Source: CAZFQG01 sp964520785
GTDB lineage: Bacteria > Planctomycetota > Planctomycetia > Pirellulales > Thermoguttaceae
Assembly (NCBI GenBank): GCA_964520785.1
Contig: CAZFQG010000131.1
Coordinates: forward strand, 1 to 18,042
Length of the DNA stretch: 18,042 nucleotides
Reading direction: 5' to 3'
Numbering within the stretch: position 1 is the stretch's first letter; every line of letters starts with the position of its first letter. The position numbers and the translations under genes were made by a program. This document shows positions 7,623 through 15,407 of this stretch, piece by piece. The notes under the pieces are model-generated. The model made no database searches. It was not told the origin of the DNA and worked only from the letters and a program-made list of their open reading frames with translations.

Positions 7623-8276
7623 TCACGCACCGTTCGCCGGGTAGCGAACATGGTGAACCCAGGCCGGCGGAACGTTCCTCCATACCGCGTCGCGAGCGAT
7701 TTCTTGGCGGCGCAGAACTCCCCCCAACACGTCTTCGATCCCCTTCAGTCGCGCGCGCTGCTCCGCCCCACTTACGAGCGCCTTCGCGCGGCGGATCGCG
7801 ATGTACTCGAAAAAGGAAAGGGTGGCCCCCGGTTTGGCAAGCCGGCCGAGAACGGCGAGGATCGATTCCACCAGGTCCACGGAGAAGTTGTTGAGCGGAA
7901 GGCCGGAGATGAGCGTGTCGTAGCGGGATTCGCCGGTGAGGTCCTGGATGGGGCAATGATGGATCGTGGCCCGCTCGGCGACGCGCCGGAACGGGGCTTC
8001 CGTCCGGAAACGTTCGCCCAGCCGCGCGACGAAACGGTCGTTCAGCTCCACCAGGTCGAGCCGGTCCTCGGGGCCCATCGCCTCGACGATCCACCGCGTG
8101 ACCGCCCCGGTACCCGGACCAACCTCCAAAATCCGCTTGGGGCCGGGCGTCTCGCGAACGAACCGCGCCAGCCGCCTGGAAAGGGCCCGGCCGCTGGGGA
8201 GGACGGCGCCGGTCGTATGAAATGTCTCGCGGAACTCGCGGAAGAAGAGCCGGCATTCGGAAATCCGTGTGAGCAT
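7623..8276 (-). CDS. SAM-dependent methyltransferase, phospholipid N-methyltransferase (PmtA)-like
   Basis: This 217-residue class I methyltransferase has motif I RILEVGPGTGAVT (about 48-60), an acidic post-motif VELND, and YDTLISGLPLNNF (about 119-131) in the motif IV position. Then comes LAKPGATLSFFEY. LPLNNF in place of NPPY, together with the FFREF start, resembles bacterial phosphatidylethanolamine N-methyltransferases and the related KsgA fold rather than rRNA dimethylases. The likely substrate is therefore a lipid head group, though a small molecule is not excluded. Its ATG lies 12 bases after the stop of the ferredoxin-like gene, so the two are almost certainly co-transcribed. Length fits the soluble PmtA type (about 200 residues). 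Confidence 0.85.
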   Translation of the reverse strand: MLTRISECRLFFREFRETFHTTGAVLPSGRALSRRLARFVRETPGPKRILEVGPGTGAVTRWIVEAMGPEDRLDLVELNDRFVARLGERFRTEAPFRRVAERATIHHCPIQDLTGESRYDTLISGLPLNNFSVDLVESILAVLGRLAKPGATLSFFEYIAIRRAKALVSGAEQRARLKGIEDVLGGVLRRQEIARDAVWRNVPPAWVHHVRYPANGA

Positions 8277-8288
8277 TCGTCGCGTCCG

Positions 8289-9086
8289 TCAGCCTTCGAA
8301 CTCGTCCAACTCGTCCACGAGCGTATCCAGCGAAATCACCTGCGTTGCCGCCGCCTGTTCACTTGCCGCCTGCTCTAGGGCGTCCGAACCGGCGTCTTCC
8401 GACTCCTTCGGGCCGAAGGCCGTCCCACCGGCAATCGCCGGATCCGCGTGCGCCGGAAACATGATCGCCCCTTGAGGGCAAACGCGACTGCACGCGGGGC
8501 ACCCGTTGCGGCACGCATCCGGTATTTCGACGAAAAGGCTCTCGTTCTCGTCGACGCTATAAACGCCGAAGAGGCAGAAATTCAGGCACTCCAGACAATT
8601 CCCGCACCGGTCGCGGTCGACGACCGGGTACCACCGCGGAATCGTGCTCTCCTCGAACACGTGAATTCCGTCCGGCTCGGCGACGGCCTCGTCGAAAAGA
8701 CCCCTGTCTCGCAAGATGCTCTCTACCCCGGCTTCGGCCTGCGAGGCGTCCGCGAAGTCGGCCAGGTTCACGCATTCGATCGTCCGCGTACCGTTGCGAA
8801 TCGGCGTCGGCGTGCCCGATTCGATCTGCGTCCCCTCGATGCCGAACGCCCTGAGCGTCCAATAGGCCGCCCTCGGATACATCCACGAGAGGACGATCCA
8901 AGGGCCACCCTGCTGTCGGAGGGTGTCCAACGCCGGGCTGGAATTCTTCAAGTCGTAAATGTGCGGGAGGACGAAGGTCCGCGAGGCAAAGCGCTTACCG
9001 AGCCGGGCGAGCAATTCCTCCTCGAACCGCCGTTGCTCCGCCGAGGAATCACGATTTCTGGAAAAAAGTAGAGTGAACTCTGACAT
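8289..9086 (-). CDS. Double [4Fe-4S] ferredoxin-type protein with unknown N-terminal domain
   Basis: The protein has 265 residues from ATG 9084-9086; a TTG at 9137 would add 17 residues that look unrelated. Residues 161-171 carry C161-X2-C164-X2-C167-X3-C171. Residues 192-203 carry C192-X3-C196-X2-C199-X3-C203-Pro, so two iron-sulphur clusters are expected. The second has X3 instead of the usual X2 between its first two cysteines, and the first lacks the closing Pro. Residues 1-130 form a separate domain (FTLLFSRNR; then WIVLSWMYPRAAYWTLRAFG at 63-82), which is faintly like CbiX/ferredoxin fusions of planctomycetes; that resemblance is from memory only. The tail (about 215-265) is acidic and Ala-rich and probably disordered. 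It should act in cytoplasmic electron transfer, perhaps serving the downstream methyltransferase pathway. It is divergent from the double-cupin gene. Confidence 0.8.
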   Translation of the reverse strand: MSEFTLLFSRNRDSSAEQRRFEEELLARLGKRFASRTFVLPHIYDLKNSSPALDTLRQQGGPWIVLSWMYPRAAYWTLRAFGIEGTQIESGTPTPIRNGTRTIECVNLADFADASQAEAGVESILRDRGLFDEAVAEPDGIHVFEESTIPRWYPVVDRDRCGNCLECLNFCLFGVYSVDENESLFVEIPDACRNGCPACSRVCPQGAIMFPAHADPAIAGGTAFGPKESEDAGSDALEQAASEQAAATQVISLDTLVDELDEFEG

Positions 9087-9166
9087 GGGTCTCTCGTGTC
9101 GAAGGCGTCCCGCCAGACAAGTACTTGCAAACGCCAAGAATACCGCTTAAAACTGGACGGCATCGT

Positions 9167-9175
9167 ATTATACCA
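9167..9175 (-). promoter_or_regulatory. Extended -10 element for the ferredoxin/methyltransferase unit
   Basis: On the minus strand TGG-TATAAT (9175 down to 9167) is a full TATAAT with a TGn extension. The region 17 bases upstream has only a weak -35 (TCTGGA). Transcription would begin near 9160, giving about 74 nt of leader before the ATG at 9086. Confidence 0.5.
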
Positions 9176-9211
9176 ACTTGGCTCGGGTTTCCAGAGTGCC
9201 ACCTTTATACC

Positions 9212-9240
9212 TTGGGAATCCGCCGTTTTTACAGTAAACT
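9212..9240 (+). promoter_or_regulatory. Sigma70-type promoter for the double-cupin gene
   Basis: TTGGGA (9212-9217), a 17-base spacer and TAAACT (9235-9240) lie 25 bases before the ATG. The start would be near 9247, leaving a short leader with an AGGAG ribosome site at 9257-9261. It is arranged back to back with the minus-strand promoter at 9167. Confidence 0.5.
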
Positions 9241-9265
9241 ATTCTGTTTGGGAGCTAGGAGAGTC

Positions 9266-10513
9266 ATGTGCGCCTCGGAAATCGTAAAAGGGGATAACGT
9301 AGGTCAAATTCTCGACCGGGCAATGGATGCCGGCGGAGGGCTGTTGCGACTGGCTCCCACCTGGGTGCCGCGGAGTTTCCTTCACCCGGGCAAGCGGATC
9401 AAGCTGGCGCCAAGCGACTGGTACGCGTTGGGGACGCATCGTGGAGGGATCGACGAGCGGTGGTTCGGCAGCACGACGGAAGCTGCCAACGACGGCCGGA
9501 ACTGGGACGAGGGCCTGAGCTGGTGCGTCTTCGAAGGAAAGCGGTTCCTCCTTCGCGATGCCGTCGCCGAGGGCAAAGACCGGGTGGTGGGCAAACCGAT
9601 CTGGGACAAATACGAGCGATGGCCGGTCTACTCGAAGTTCTTCGACAACGCGGGCCCCATCCCGCATCACATGCACCAGAAGTTCGACCATGCGGCGCTG
9701 ACGGACCAGGAAGGGAAGCCGGAGTCGTACTACTTCCCGCCCCAACTCAACGCGGCGGAAAACCACTTTGACTACACGTTCATGGGCCTGGAGCCGGGGA
9801 CGACGAAGGAAGACGTCCGCCGCTGCCTGGAGAACTGGAATAAGGGGGACAACGGTATTCTCGATCTTTCCAAGGCCTACCGACTTGAGCGCGGAACCGG
9901 GTGGCTCATCCCGGCCGGCGTACTGCACGCCCCCGGCTCGCTGTGTACCTATGAACCGCAGTGGGGAAGCGACGTCTTCGGGATGTACCAGTCGCTGGTG
10001 GAAGGCCGCGAGGTCCCGTGGGAACTGCTGGTAAAGGATGTCCCGAAGGACAAGCAGCAGGACCTCGACTTCCTCGTCGAGCAACTCGACTGGGACCGCA
10101 ACGTAGACACCCACTTCAAGGATCACAACTTCCTCATGCCGATCGTCCACGAAAAGTGCTCCGGCGATGGGTACGTCGACAAGTGGATCGACTACGGCAC
10201 CATCGACGGCAAGCAGTACTTCTCCGCGAAGGAATTGACCGTCATGCCGGGCGCGAAGTGTACTCTGAAGGACCCCGGCGCCAGCGGCTGGATTACCGTC
10301 CAGGGCTCCGGCACAATGGGTGCTCTGGCGCTGCAAACGCCGGTGATGATCCACTTCGGCGAGGAACCGGATGACGAGGTCTTCATCACCGCCGAAGCGG
10401 CCGCCGGAGGAGTCGTCATCGAGAATACCGGTGCCGAACCGCTCGTGGGCCTCCGCTACTTCGGCCCCGATGTCCACGACGACGTCCCCCAAGTGGGTGA
10501 CTGGAAGAAATAA
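9266..10513 (+). CDS. Double-cupin protein, class I mannose-6-phosphate isomerase-like
   Basis: This 415-residue protein starts at ATG 9266, where AGGAGAG sits at the right distance; the frame is open back to 9125 but that stretch holds the promoter. The first cupin has metal-type ligands: H134-H135-M-H137 in PIPHHMHQKF, then E153 in KPESYYFP, and H221 in WLIPAGVLHAPG. These correspond in order to the zinc ligands of phosphomannose isomerases. A second cupin-like half follows from about residue 290 (FSAKELTVMPGAKCTL; GWITVQGSGTM). The family is usually annotated only as cupin or hypothetical in planctomycetes. A cytoplasmic sugar or sugar-phosphate isomerase role is likely by fold. Length matches class I isomerases (about 390-420). 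It stands alone on the plus strand, bounded by its own promoter and terminator. Confidence 0.8.
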   Translation: MCASEIVKGDNVGQILDRAMDAGGGLLRLAPTWVPRSFLHPGKRIKLAPSDWYALGTHRGGIDERWFGSTTEAANDGRNWDEGLSWCVFEGKRFLLRDAVAEGKDRVVGKPIWDKYERWPVYSKFFDNAGPIPHHMHQKFDHAALTDQEGKPESYYFPPQLNAAENHFDYTFMGLEPGTTKEDVRRCLENWNKGDNGILDLSKAYRLERGTGWLIPAGVLHAPGSLCTYEPQWGSDVFGMYQSLVEGREVPWELLVKDVPKDKQQDLDFLVEQLDWDRNVDTHFKDHNFLMPIVHEKCSGDGYVDKWIDYGTIDGKQYFSAKELTVMPGAKCTLKDPGASGWITVQGSGTMGALALQTPVMIHFGEEPDDEVFITAEAAAGGVVIENTGAEPLVGLRYFGPDVHDDVPQVGDWKK

Positions 10514-10546
10514 CCGCGAGGAAAGCCCGGGCTTGAAAGGCCCAAT

Positions 10547-10583
10547 GGGGAGGGAGTGCGCTGGAAGACTCTCTCCCCTTTTT
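10547..10583 (+). terminator. Rho-independent terminator after the double-cupin gene
   Basis: GGGGAGGGAGT (10547-10557) pairs with ACTCTCTCCCC (10568-10578), 10 of 11 Watson-Crick with one G-T, across a 10-nt loop. TTTTT follows at 10579-10583. It begins 34 bases past the TAA and ends just before the stop of the convergent oxidoreductase gene. A second small palindrome, AAGCCCGGGCTT at 10523-10534, lies before it. Confidence 0.85.
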
Positions 10584-10589
10584 CCCATT

Positions 10590-11948
10590 TCACGCTCGCA
10601 ACCATCCGTCGATGTTTCCCATCGACCACGGCTCGCGCTGGTCCCTGGTCAGCATCGCGTCCGCTTCGGGGTCGTTGTCGAAGCGTTCCTTCTCGGGGTC
10701 CCACTTCAGCGTGCGGCCGAGGAGCATGGCGATGTTGCCGATATGGGCGATGGAGACGGTACGGTGGCCCGTTTCCGCCGGAGCGTAGCAGGGGGTGCGG
10801 GACTTGACGCAATCGATGAAGTTGCGGTGTTCGCCCCCTTTACCTTCCTGGCGGCCGATGATCTCGCTGGGGCGGTAGAGGTGAACCTCATCGGGGCCGA
10901 TTTTCGAGTCGAGGAATTTGGGGTCACTCGCCTTCAACGGGGCCCGCCAGCCGTCGAAGCCGATCCAGCCCTCGGTTCCCTCGAAACGGATGCCAGGGTT
11001 GCCGTCGACGACCTTCATGGTGACGCCGTTGGCATAGGTATAGTCGACGTCGAAAGCGTACGCCGTATCGAAAATATCATCCTTCGGCGGAAACTTGCCG
11101 GTACCGGAGACCTCGACCGGTCCCGTCCGTTCCGTGTCGTTTCCCCACTGGGCCAAATCGATCAGGTGGGCACCCCAGTCGGTGATCCGCCCGCCGGAAT
11201 AGCGAAAGCACCAGCGAAAACTTCCGTGGACTCGAGCCGGGATGTAAGGCTGGACCGGGGCCTGGCCCTGCCACATTTCGTAGTTGAACCCTTGGGGGAC
11301 CGGTTGCACCTCGCGGTCTTGGAAGTTGTCCCCGCGGGTTTCGTTTCCCCCCGGCAGAGTAACGCGGATGTGCTTCAATCGGCCGACCCGGCCGTTACGG
11401 ACGAGTTCGCAGAGGCGGATGTACGTGTCGATCGAACGGTTCTCGGAGGCCGTCTGGAAAATGCGGCCGGTCTCCTTGATCGTGTCGGAAAGGATCCGGC
11501 CCTCTTGCAGGAAGAGCGTCAGCGGTTTCTCGCAAATGACATCCTTACCCGACCTCGCCGCCATGAGGGACGGGATGACATGCCAATGATCGGGGGTGCA
11601 GACGGCGACGGCGTCGACGTCGCCGCGGCGGATCAGATCGCGAAAATCGCCGTGCGCGTCGCAGCCGCGGTAGTCCCGCCCGTGCTTGGCCGAGTAGTGC
11701 CGGGCGACCTTGTCCCGGGCGGCAAGCATGCGGCCTTCGTCGACGTCCGAGACGGCGATCACCTGGGAATCGTCGTTGCGGAATATCTGATCGAGATTCC
11801 AGCCCGCTCCGTGCAGTCCGCAGCCAACGAGGCCGAGGATAATCCGGCCGCTCGGAGCCGTCGCGTCGTTTTTGCCGAGGACGGCGCCGGGGATGAAGAA
11901 AGGGACGCCCGCCAAGGCGGTTCGCTTGAGGAAATCGCGGCGCTTCAT
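10590..11948 (-). CDS. TAT-exported Gfo/Idh/MocA family oxidoreductase
   Basis: This 452-residue protein starts at ATG 11946-11948, with GGAG nine bases upstream. The N-terminus MKRRDFLKRTALAG is a twin-arginine signal, so the folded, cofactor-loaded enzyme is exported. The Rossmann glycine motif GLVGCGLHGAG is at 39-49, CTPDHWH at 117-123 and the EKP signature at 140-142. The family's catalytic segment D257-W-G-A-H261-L-I-D264 follows, in GGRITDWGAHLIDLAQWG. It is thus an NAD(P)-dependent sugar dehydrogenase or isomerase of the GFO_IDH_MocA type, with the planctomycete GFO_IDH_MocA C-terminal layout. The substrate is unknown. It is the last of three exported proteins encoded in a row and lies 76 bases after the helical glycosidase-like gene, so co-expression is likely. 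Confidence 0.93.
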   Translation of the reverse strand: MKRRDFLKRTALAGVPFFIPGAVLGKNDATAPSGRIILGLVGCGLHGAGWNLDQIFRNDDSQVIAVSDVDEGRMLAARDKVARHYSAKHGRDYRGCDAHGDFRDLIRRGDVDAVAVCTPDHWHVIPSLMAARSGKDVICEKPLTLFLQEGRILSDTIKETGRIFQTASENRSIDTYIRLCELVRNGRVGRLKHIRVTLPGGNETRGDNFQDREVQPVPQGFNYEMWQGQAPVQPYIPARVHGSFRWCFRYSGGRITDWGAHLIDLAQWGNDTERTGPVEVSGTGKFPPKDDIFDTAYAFDVDYTYANGVTMKVVDGNPGIRFEGTEGWIGFDGWRAPLKASDPKFLDSKIGPDEVHLYRPSEIIGRQEGKGGEHRNFIDCVKSRTPCYAPAETGHRTVSIAHIGNIAMLLGRTLKWDPEKERFDNDPEADAMLTRDQREPWSMGNIDGWLRA

Positions 11949-12004
11949 GGAAGGACTCCGGGGGGAGGGGGTGATTGATTCTTGATTATCGCCGAAAACA
12001 GGTG

Positions 12005-12021
12005 CCGGTTCAAGCAACCGG
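12005..12021 (-). terminator. Small hairpin after the 551-residue gene, weak terminator candidate
   Basis: CCGGTT (12005-12010) and AACCGG (12016-12021) form a 6-bp stem with a 5-nt loop, just past the TAG at 12025. On the minus strand a TTTT run follows only six bases later. It could attenuate rather than stop transcription into the oxidoreductase gene. Confidence 0.3.
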
Positions 12022-12024
12022 TGG

Positions 12025-13680
12025 CTACTCGATGAACCGGTGATACCTTCCCATCCAATAGGGAAGCAAGATAAACGCCCCGTCGCCGCGGATGCGTCCG
12101 CCACAGCCGGCGTCGAGGCGATAGGGGTTGGCGTTCCACCGCAGGAGCATTCGCTCGTGGATCGGCAAGACGCGATTGCTTTGGGCATGGTGGAAGCGGT
12201 CGAGGTCGGTGGCCCCGATGTCTTGCCGGTGGCTGTTGCGAACCGTCCAGCAGATCGTATCGCGCGGCACGTCGCGGAACCACTGTTCGCAGATGTCCTT
12301 GTCGTAGCGATCCGGGTCGACGAGCGCCGCATCGGGGCGCCGGTCCGCGTGCGGCCACTTCGAGGCCTGTCGCGCGGCGGCGTAGATGAGATTGAACAAG
12401 GGGGATTCCTCCGGCCGCTCCAACTGGAACGACCGCTCGATGCTGGCGAGGTAGATTTCCCGCCATTTCGGATCGCGCTCGTACCGTAGCAGCGGATAGT
12501 AAGCCACGAACGCCAGTTCGTCGTCGCTGTGGTTGACCTCCGACTTCGGCCAGAGCACCTTCTGGCGGACCGTGTTCATCGCGTAGGCGTGCTTGTCATT
12601 GAGTTCTCGGATCGCTTCGGTGTATCGGGGATTTCCGGTGATGTGTTCGGCGACCTTCAGATGGGAGAGGATTTCCAGCGAGTTGAGCCCCCTCTCGACG
12701 ATCCGGTCAAGGTTCTGGTTGAGTTCGTTCGGTCCCCAGAATCCCCACGTGGTGTGCTCGCCGGAGGGACCGACGTAGTAGTAGCCGTGGTCGATAATGT
12801 GGTCGGTCATCCGCGAGACGAATTCACGAATCCGCGCCTTCTGCTCTTGTGTGGCCGCGATGTCGTAGTAGATAGCGCAGGCGAAGTAGTGGCCGTCGAC
12901 CTCGTCGCTGGAAGTGTCCCCTTTCCACCACCATTTCCCGTCGGCCGACTTGTGCCACTCGCCGCCGTACCGCTTGGCCGGGTCGGGTTCGTCGCCGGGG
13001 ACGACGCTCCGCGCGGCGAAGCCGGGAATGCCGGTCACCTCTTCGAGAAAGAACATCGTCTGGAGCGATTCCCACGCGTTCCGCCTGGCCGATTCATCGC
13101 CGGTCGCGCCGAAACGGAAGGCCTCCGCCGCGATGTAAAGACACGTCCACAGCCCGTCGTTGTCGTTCGATTCCTGCACGTAGCCCCTATCGAGCGCGCC
13201 CGGCTCGTTGAGGACGATTTCGGTAATGAACCCCATGCGAACGTGGTGCTCGCGGAGCGTCGCGTGGATGTCGTCCATCTTCGCCTCGAGCGACTCCCAG
13301 TGTCTCCTCGAAAGCCTGCAAACGCCCTCCTTGGTCTGAACGAAAACGTCTCCTTCGGCGGTGACGGCGACGTCCTCGACGTGATCGTTTGGCAGCCAGC
13401 GCCGCGAATGGAACAGCCGCCAGCGGTCGGCTCCTTTCTCCAGCAGCATCAGACCCCCTGTTGAACCGGCCCAGATCGATCCGTCCTCCAGCCGGATCCC
13501 CACGGTCAAATCGGAAAAGGGGAGATTGGGGGGAGAGCATTCCAGCGCCGCAAGCCCGGCCGCGTCCAGCCGCGCGCCGACCGAACCGGGCAGGGCCGAC
13601 TGCCCCACCGGGGTCGATTCCCAATTCTCGAACTCACCGGCGGCGGTCACCAGAAGCAGGCAGCACATGAGTGTGGTCAT
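12025..13680 (-). CDS. Exported protein: propeller-like N-terminus plus helical glycosidase-like domain
   Basis: The product is 551 residues, with AAGGA nine bases before the ATG at 13678-13680. Residues 1-15 (MTTLMCCLLLVTAAG) are a short signal peptide. Residues 55-125 hold two strands-and-turn units of the two-component-regulator-propeller kind (RLEDGSIWAGSTGGLMLLEK and VTAEGDVFVQTKEGVCRL), far too few to close a propeller alone. From about 135 to the end the protein is Trp/Tyr-rich and helical: QESNDNDGLWTCLYIAAEAF near 169-188, then GIPGFAARS, WGFWGPNELNQNLD and WPKSEVNHSDDELAF. That layout recalls alpha/alpha-toroid six-hairpin glycosidase or lyase folds, and I see no assigned family. 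An extracytoplasmic glycan role is inferred from fold and neighbours. It lies between the PQQ-propeller and oxidoreductase genes. Confidence 0.75.
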   Translation of the reverse strand: MTTLMCCLLLVTAAGEFENWESTPVGQSALPGSVGARLDAAGLAALECSPPNLPFSDLTVGIRLEDGSIWAGSTGGLMLLEKGADRWRLFHSRRWLPNDHVEDVAVTAEGDVFVQTKEGVCRLSRRHWESLEAKMDDIHATLREHHVRMGFITEIVLNEPGALDRGYVQESNDNDGLWTCLYIAAEAFRFGATGDESARRNAWESLQTMFFLEEVTGIPGFAARSVVPGDEPDPAKRYGGEWHKSADGKWWWKGDTSSDEVDGHYFACAIYYDIAATQEQKARIREFVSRMTDHIIDHGYYYVGPSGEHTTWGFWGPNELNQNLDRIVERGLNSLEILSHLKVAEHITGNPRYTEAIRELNDKHAYAMNTVRQKVLWPKSEVNHSDDELAFVAYYPLLRYERDPKWREIYLASIERSFQLERPEESPLFNLIYAAARQASKWPHADRRPDAALVDPDRYDKDICEQWFRDVPRDTICWTVRNSHRQDIGATDLDRFHHAQSNRVLPIHERMLLRWNANPYRLDAGCGGRIRGDGAFILLPYWMGRYHRFIE

Positions 13681-13803
13681 CCCAATTTCCTTCCAGGAAC
13701 GGAAGCGGTATTTGTATTCGTACCCCTATTATCAAGGAAGGGATCCGTCCGGTCAACCGCCCGGCCGAGAACGGGGCCCGAATGGTACTTCACACGTTCG
13801 TGA

Positions 13804-13832
13804 GCGATTGTGTCTTGCACTGATACAATCGC
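13804..13832 (-). terminator. Hairpin directly after the PQQ-propeller gene
   Basis: GCGATTGTGTC (13804-13814) and GATACAATCGC (13822-13832) pair over 11 bp with one G-T/A-C position and a 7-nt loop. The stem begins one base after the TAA (13834-13836). No T tract follows on the minus strand, so it would be an I-shaped (tail-less) terminator or an mRNA 3'-end stabiliser. A second short CACG/CGTG pairing follows at about 13792-13801. Confidence 0.45.
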
Positions 13833-13833
13833 G

Positions 13834-15174
13834 TTAATCCGTGGCCAGCCGTTTGCCCAAACAATACAACTTCGAAGCCGTCCTGATCAGCAGCTTGTCT
13901 GCCACCACGGCGGGACAAGAAATCGTCAGTTCGGCGAGATCATTTCTCCCGACGATTTCGAACTCCGGACCCGGCTTGACGACGTAGGTCAGGCCGTCTT
14001 CACTCAGGCAGAAGAGGCGGTCGTTGTAGGCGAACGGCGAGGCGGTGAACGACCCCAAGGGTGCGAATCGCCGTTTGCCGTAGACTTCCTTGCCGGTCTT
14101 GGCGTCATGGCAGGTCAGGAACCCCTGGTCGTAGAGCGTGTAGAGGTAGTCGCCGTAGGCGATTTGCGACGGGTTGTACGGCCCGGAGGTGCCCTGGTAC
14201 CAGGCGAGGTGTTGGCTCTTCTCGAACTCCCCGTCCGGAACGAGGTCGCCGTTGCCGTCCGGTTTAACGGCAAACGTGGGCCGGTGCCGGTCTCCGACGT
14301 AGCCGGAGGCGATATAGCACAGGCCGTGCGCCGCGAACGGCGATGGAATCACCAGGCTGGACATCTTGCCGTTGAATTCCCAGAGAACCTTACCGTCGAG
14401 CGAATAGCTCCGGTTCCGTTTCTGACCCGGCACGACGATCTCGGTGCGGAACTCGTTCTTCCAGACGAACGGCGTGGCCCACGAGTGGGTCTCGTCGCGG
14501 GGCGTCCGCCAGAGTCCCCTGCCCGTTTCGGCGTCGAACGCGGCGATCCATGAATCGTCGAAATTGTCGTAGACGACAATGACCCGGCCGTCGTGAACCA
14601 CCGGAGATGCCGCGGCCCCATAGTCGAAGAGGGTCTTCTTGGGATCGATCTCCCGCGACCAGAGCGGCTTGCCGTCGAAGTCGTAGCAGTAGAGTCCCAG
14701 ATCGCCGAAGAGGACGTAAAGCCGCTTGCCGTCGGTGGTAGGCGTTTCCGAGGCGTATGTGCTCTTGGGATGCCGCGGAACTTTCGGCCTGCCGGTGTGC
14801 GCCTCGTGCTTCCAGAGTTGCTTCCCGGTATTCAGATCGAAGCAGTAGACCATCCAGTGGTGGATCCCCTTGGCCGGCTCGCGGACGCCGAGGCCCTGAT
14901 ACAACCCCTTGCTCGGCTCGGTGTTTTCCTCATCGGCGATTACCGACGTCAAGAAGACCCGATTTCCCCACACGATGGGGCACGACCACCCCCACCCGGG
15001 CACGTCCGCGACCCACCTGACATTCTCAGTCGTCGACCAGGTCGTCGGCAGCCCCGCATTATCCGGCGCGACCCCGTCGGCATTCGGCCCACGGAATCGA
15101 GGCCAGTTGTCCTCGGCGTGGAGCAGCGTGGTCGTGCAGATGGCGATGAGTAGTGTTAGAAGAAGTGTTCGCAT
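13834..15174 (-). CDS. Exported PQQ-like beta-propeller (BamB-like) protein
   Basis: This 446-residue protein has a signal peptide of about 20 residues (MRTLLLTLLIAICTTTLLHA). It then opens with NWPRFRGPNADGVAP (23-37), the entry motif of the large planctomycete family of PQQ-repeat propellers. Repeats with the AFDAETGRGLWR, CFDLNTGKQLWK and CHDAKTGKEVYG pattern recur through the chain, giving an eight-bladed or seven-bladed propeller. The family includes BamB and quinoprotein dehydrogenases; no catalytic or PQQ-binding residues are evident, so a binding or scaffold role outside the cytoplasm is more likely than dehydrogenase activity. The ATG at 15172-15174 has GGGAG upstream. It heads the three-gene exported set, 153 bases before the next gene, with a hairpin in that gap. 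Confidence 0.9.
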   Translation of the reverse strand: MRTLLLTLLIAICTTTLLHAEDNWPRFRGPNADGVAPDNAGLPTTWSTTENVRWVADVPGWGWSCPIVWGNRVFLTSVIADEENTEPSKGLYQGLGVREPAKGIHHWMVYCFDLNTGKQLWKHEAHTGRPKVPRHPKSTYASETPTTDGKRLYVLFGDLGLYCYDFDGKPLWSREIDPKKTLFDYGAAASPVVHDGRVIVVYDNFDDSWIAAFDAETGRGLWRTPRDETHSWATPFVWKNEFRTEIVVPGQKRNRSYSLDGKVLWEFNGKMSSLVIPSPFAAHGLCYIASGYVGDRHRPTFAVKPDGNGDLVPDGEFEKSQHLAWYQGTSGPYNPSQIAYGDYLYTLYDQGFLTCHDAKTGKEVYGKRRFAPLGSFTASPFAYNDRLFCLSEDGLTYVVKPGPEFEIVGRNDLAELTISCPAVVADKLLIRTASKLYCLGKRLATD

Positions 15175-15275
15175 GGGGTTGTCTCCCTAGTGTAACTCGT
15201 TATCCGCGAGGGGTTTACTCTCTTCGACGTGAATCTCCAAACAGCTTTTGACAAGCGGTCGCTCAAATCGAATAC

Positions 15276-15391
15276 TAAGAACTTGTCCGTAAATCAGTTG
15301 GGGGGCCCATCCTGATTTTCACGCAGCGTAGCGGAGTGAAATTCGGGATCGCCCCCGGGAATTCGGGAAGTTAATTCTATACGAGTTCTTA
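15276..15391. repeat. MITE-like long imperfect hairpin with TA-flanked terminal inverted repeats
   Basis: TAAGAACTTGT (15276-15286) and ACGAGTTCTTA (15381-15391) are terminal inverted repeats, 10 of 11 identical. Inside, an arm at 15300-15322 (G6 run, then ATCC, then TTTCAC) matches the complement of 15336-15356 (GTGAAA, GGAT, C5 run), around a 13-nt loop at 15323-15335. The whole 116 bp folds back on itself. Both ends read TA/TA, as for Tc1/mariner or IS630-driven MITEs that duplicate TA. It contains no gene. It lies 16 bases past the stop of the membrane-protein gene, so it may also end that transcript. Confidence 0.55.
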
Positions 15392-15407
15392 CCGTGTGAA
15401 CAAGCCG

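Noticed and set aside
7609..7623. Hairpin ACGAT-N5-ATCGT after the methyltransferase gene as terminator
   Set aside because: The stem is only 5 bp, overlaps the stop codon and has no adjacent T run.
9239..10588. Minus-strand open frame of 449 codons
   Set aside because: It is antisense to the double-cupin gene, and the strong start and terminator belong to the plus strand.
10371..11978. Plus-strand open frame of 535 codons
   Set aside because: It is antisense to the oxidoreductase gene, which has TAT, Rossmann and EKP motifs, and it crosses the terminator at 10547-10583.
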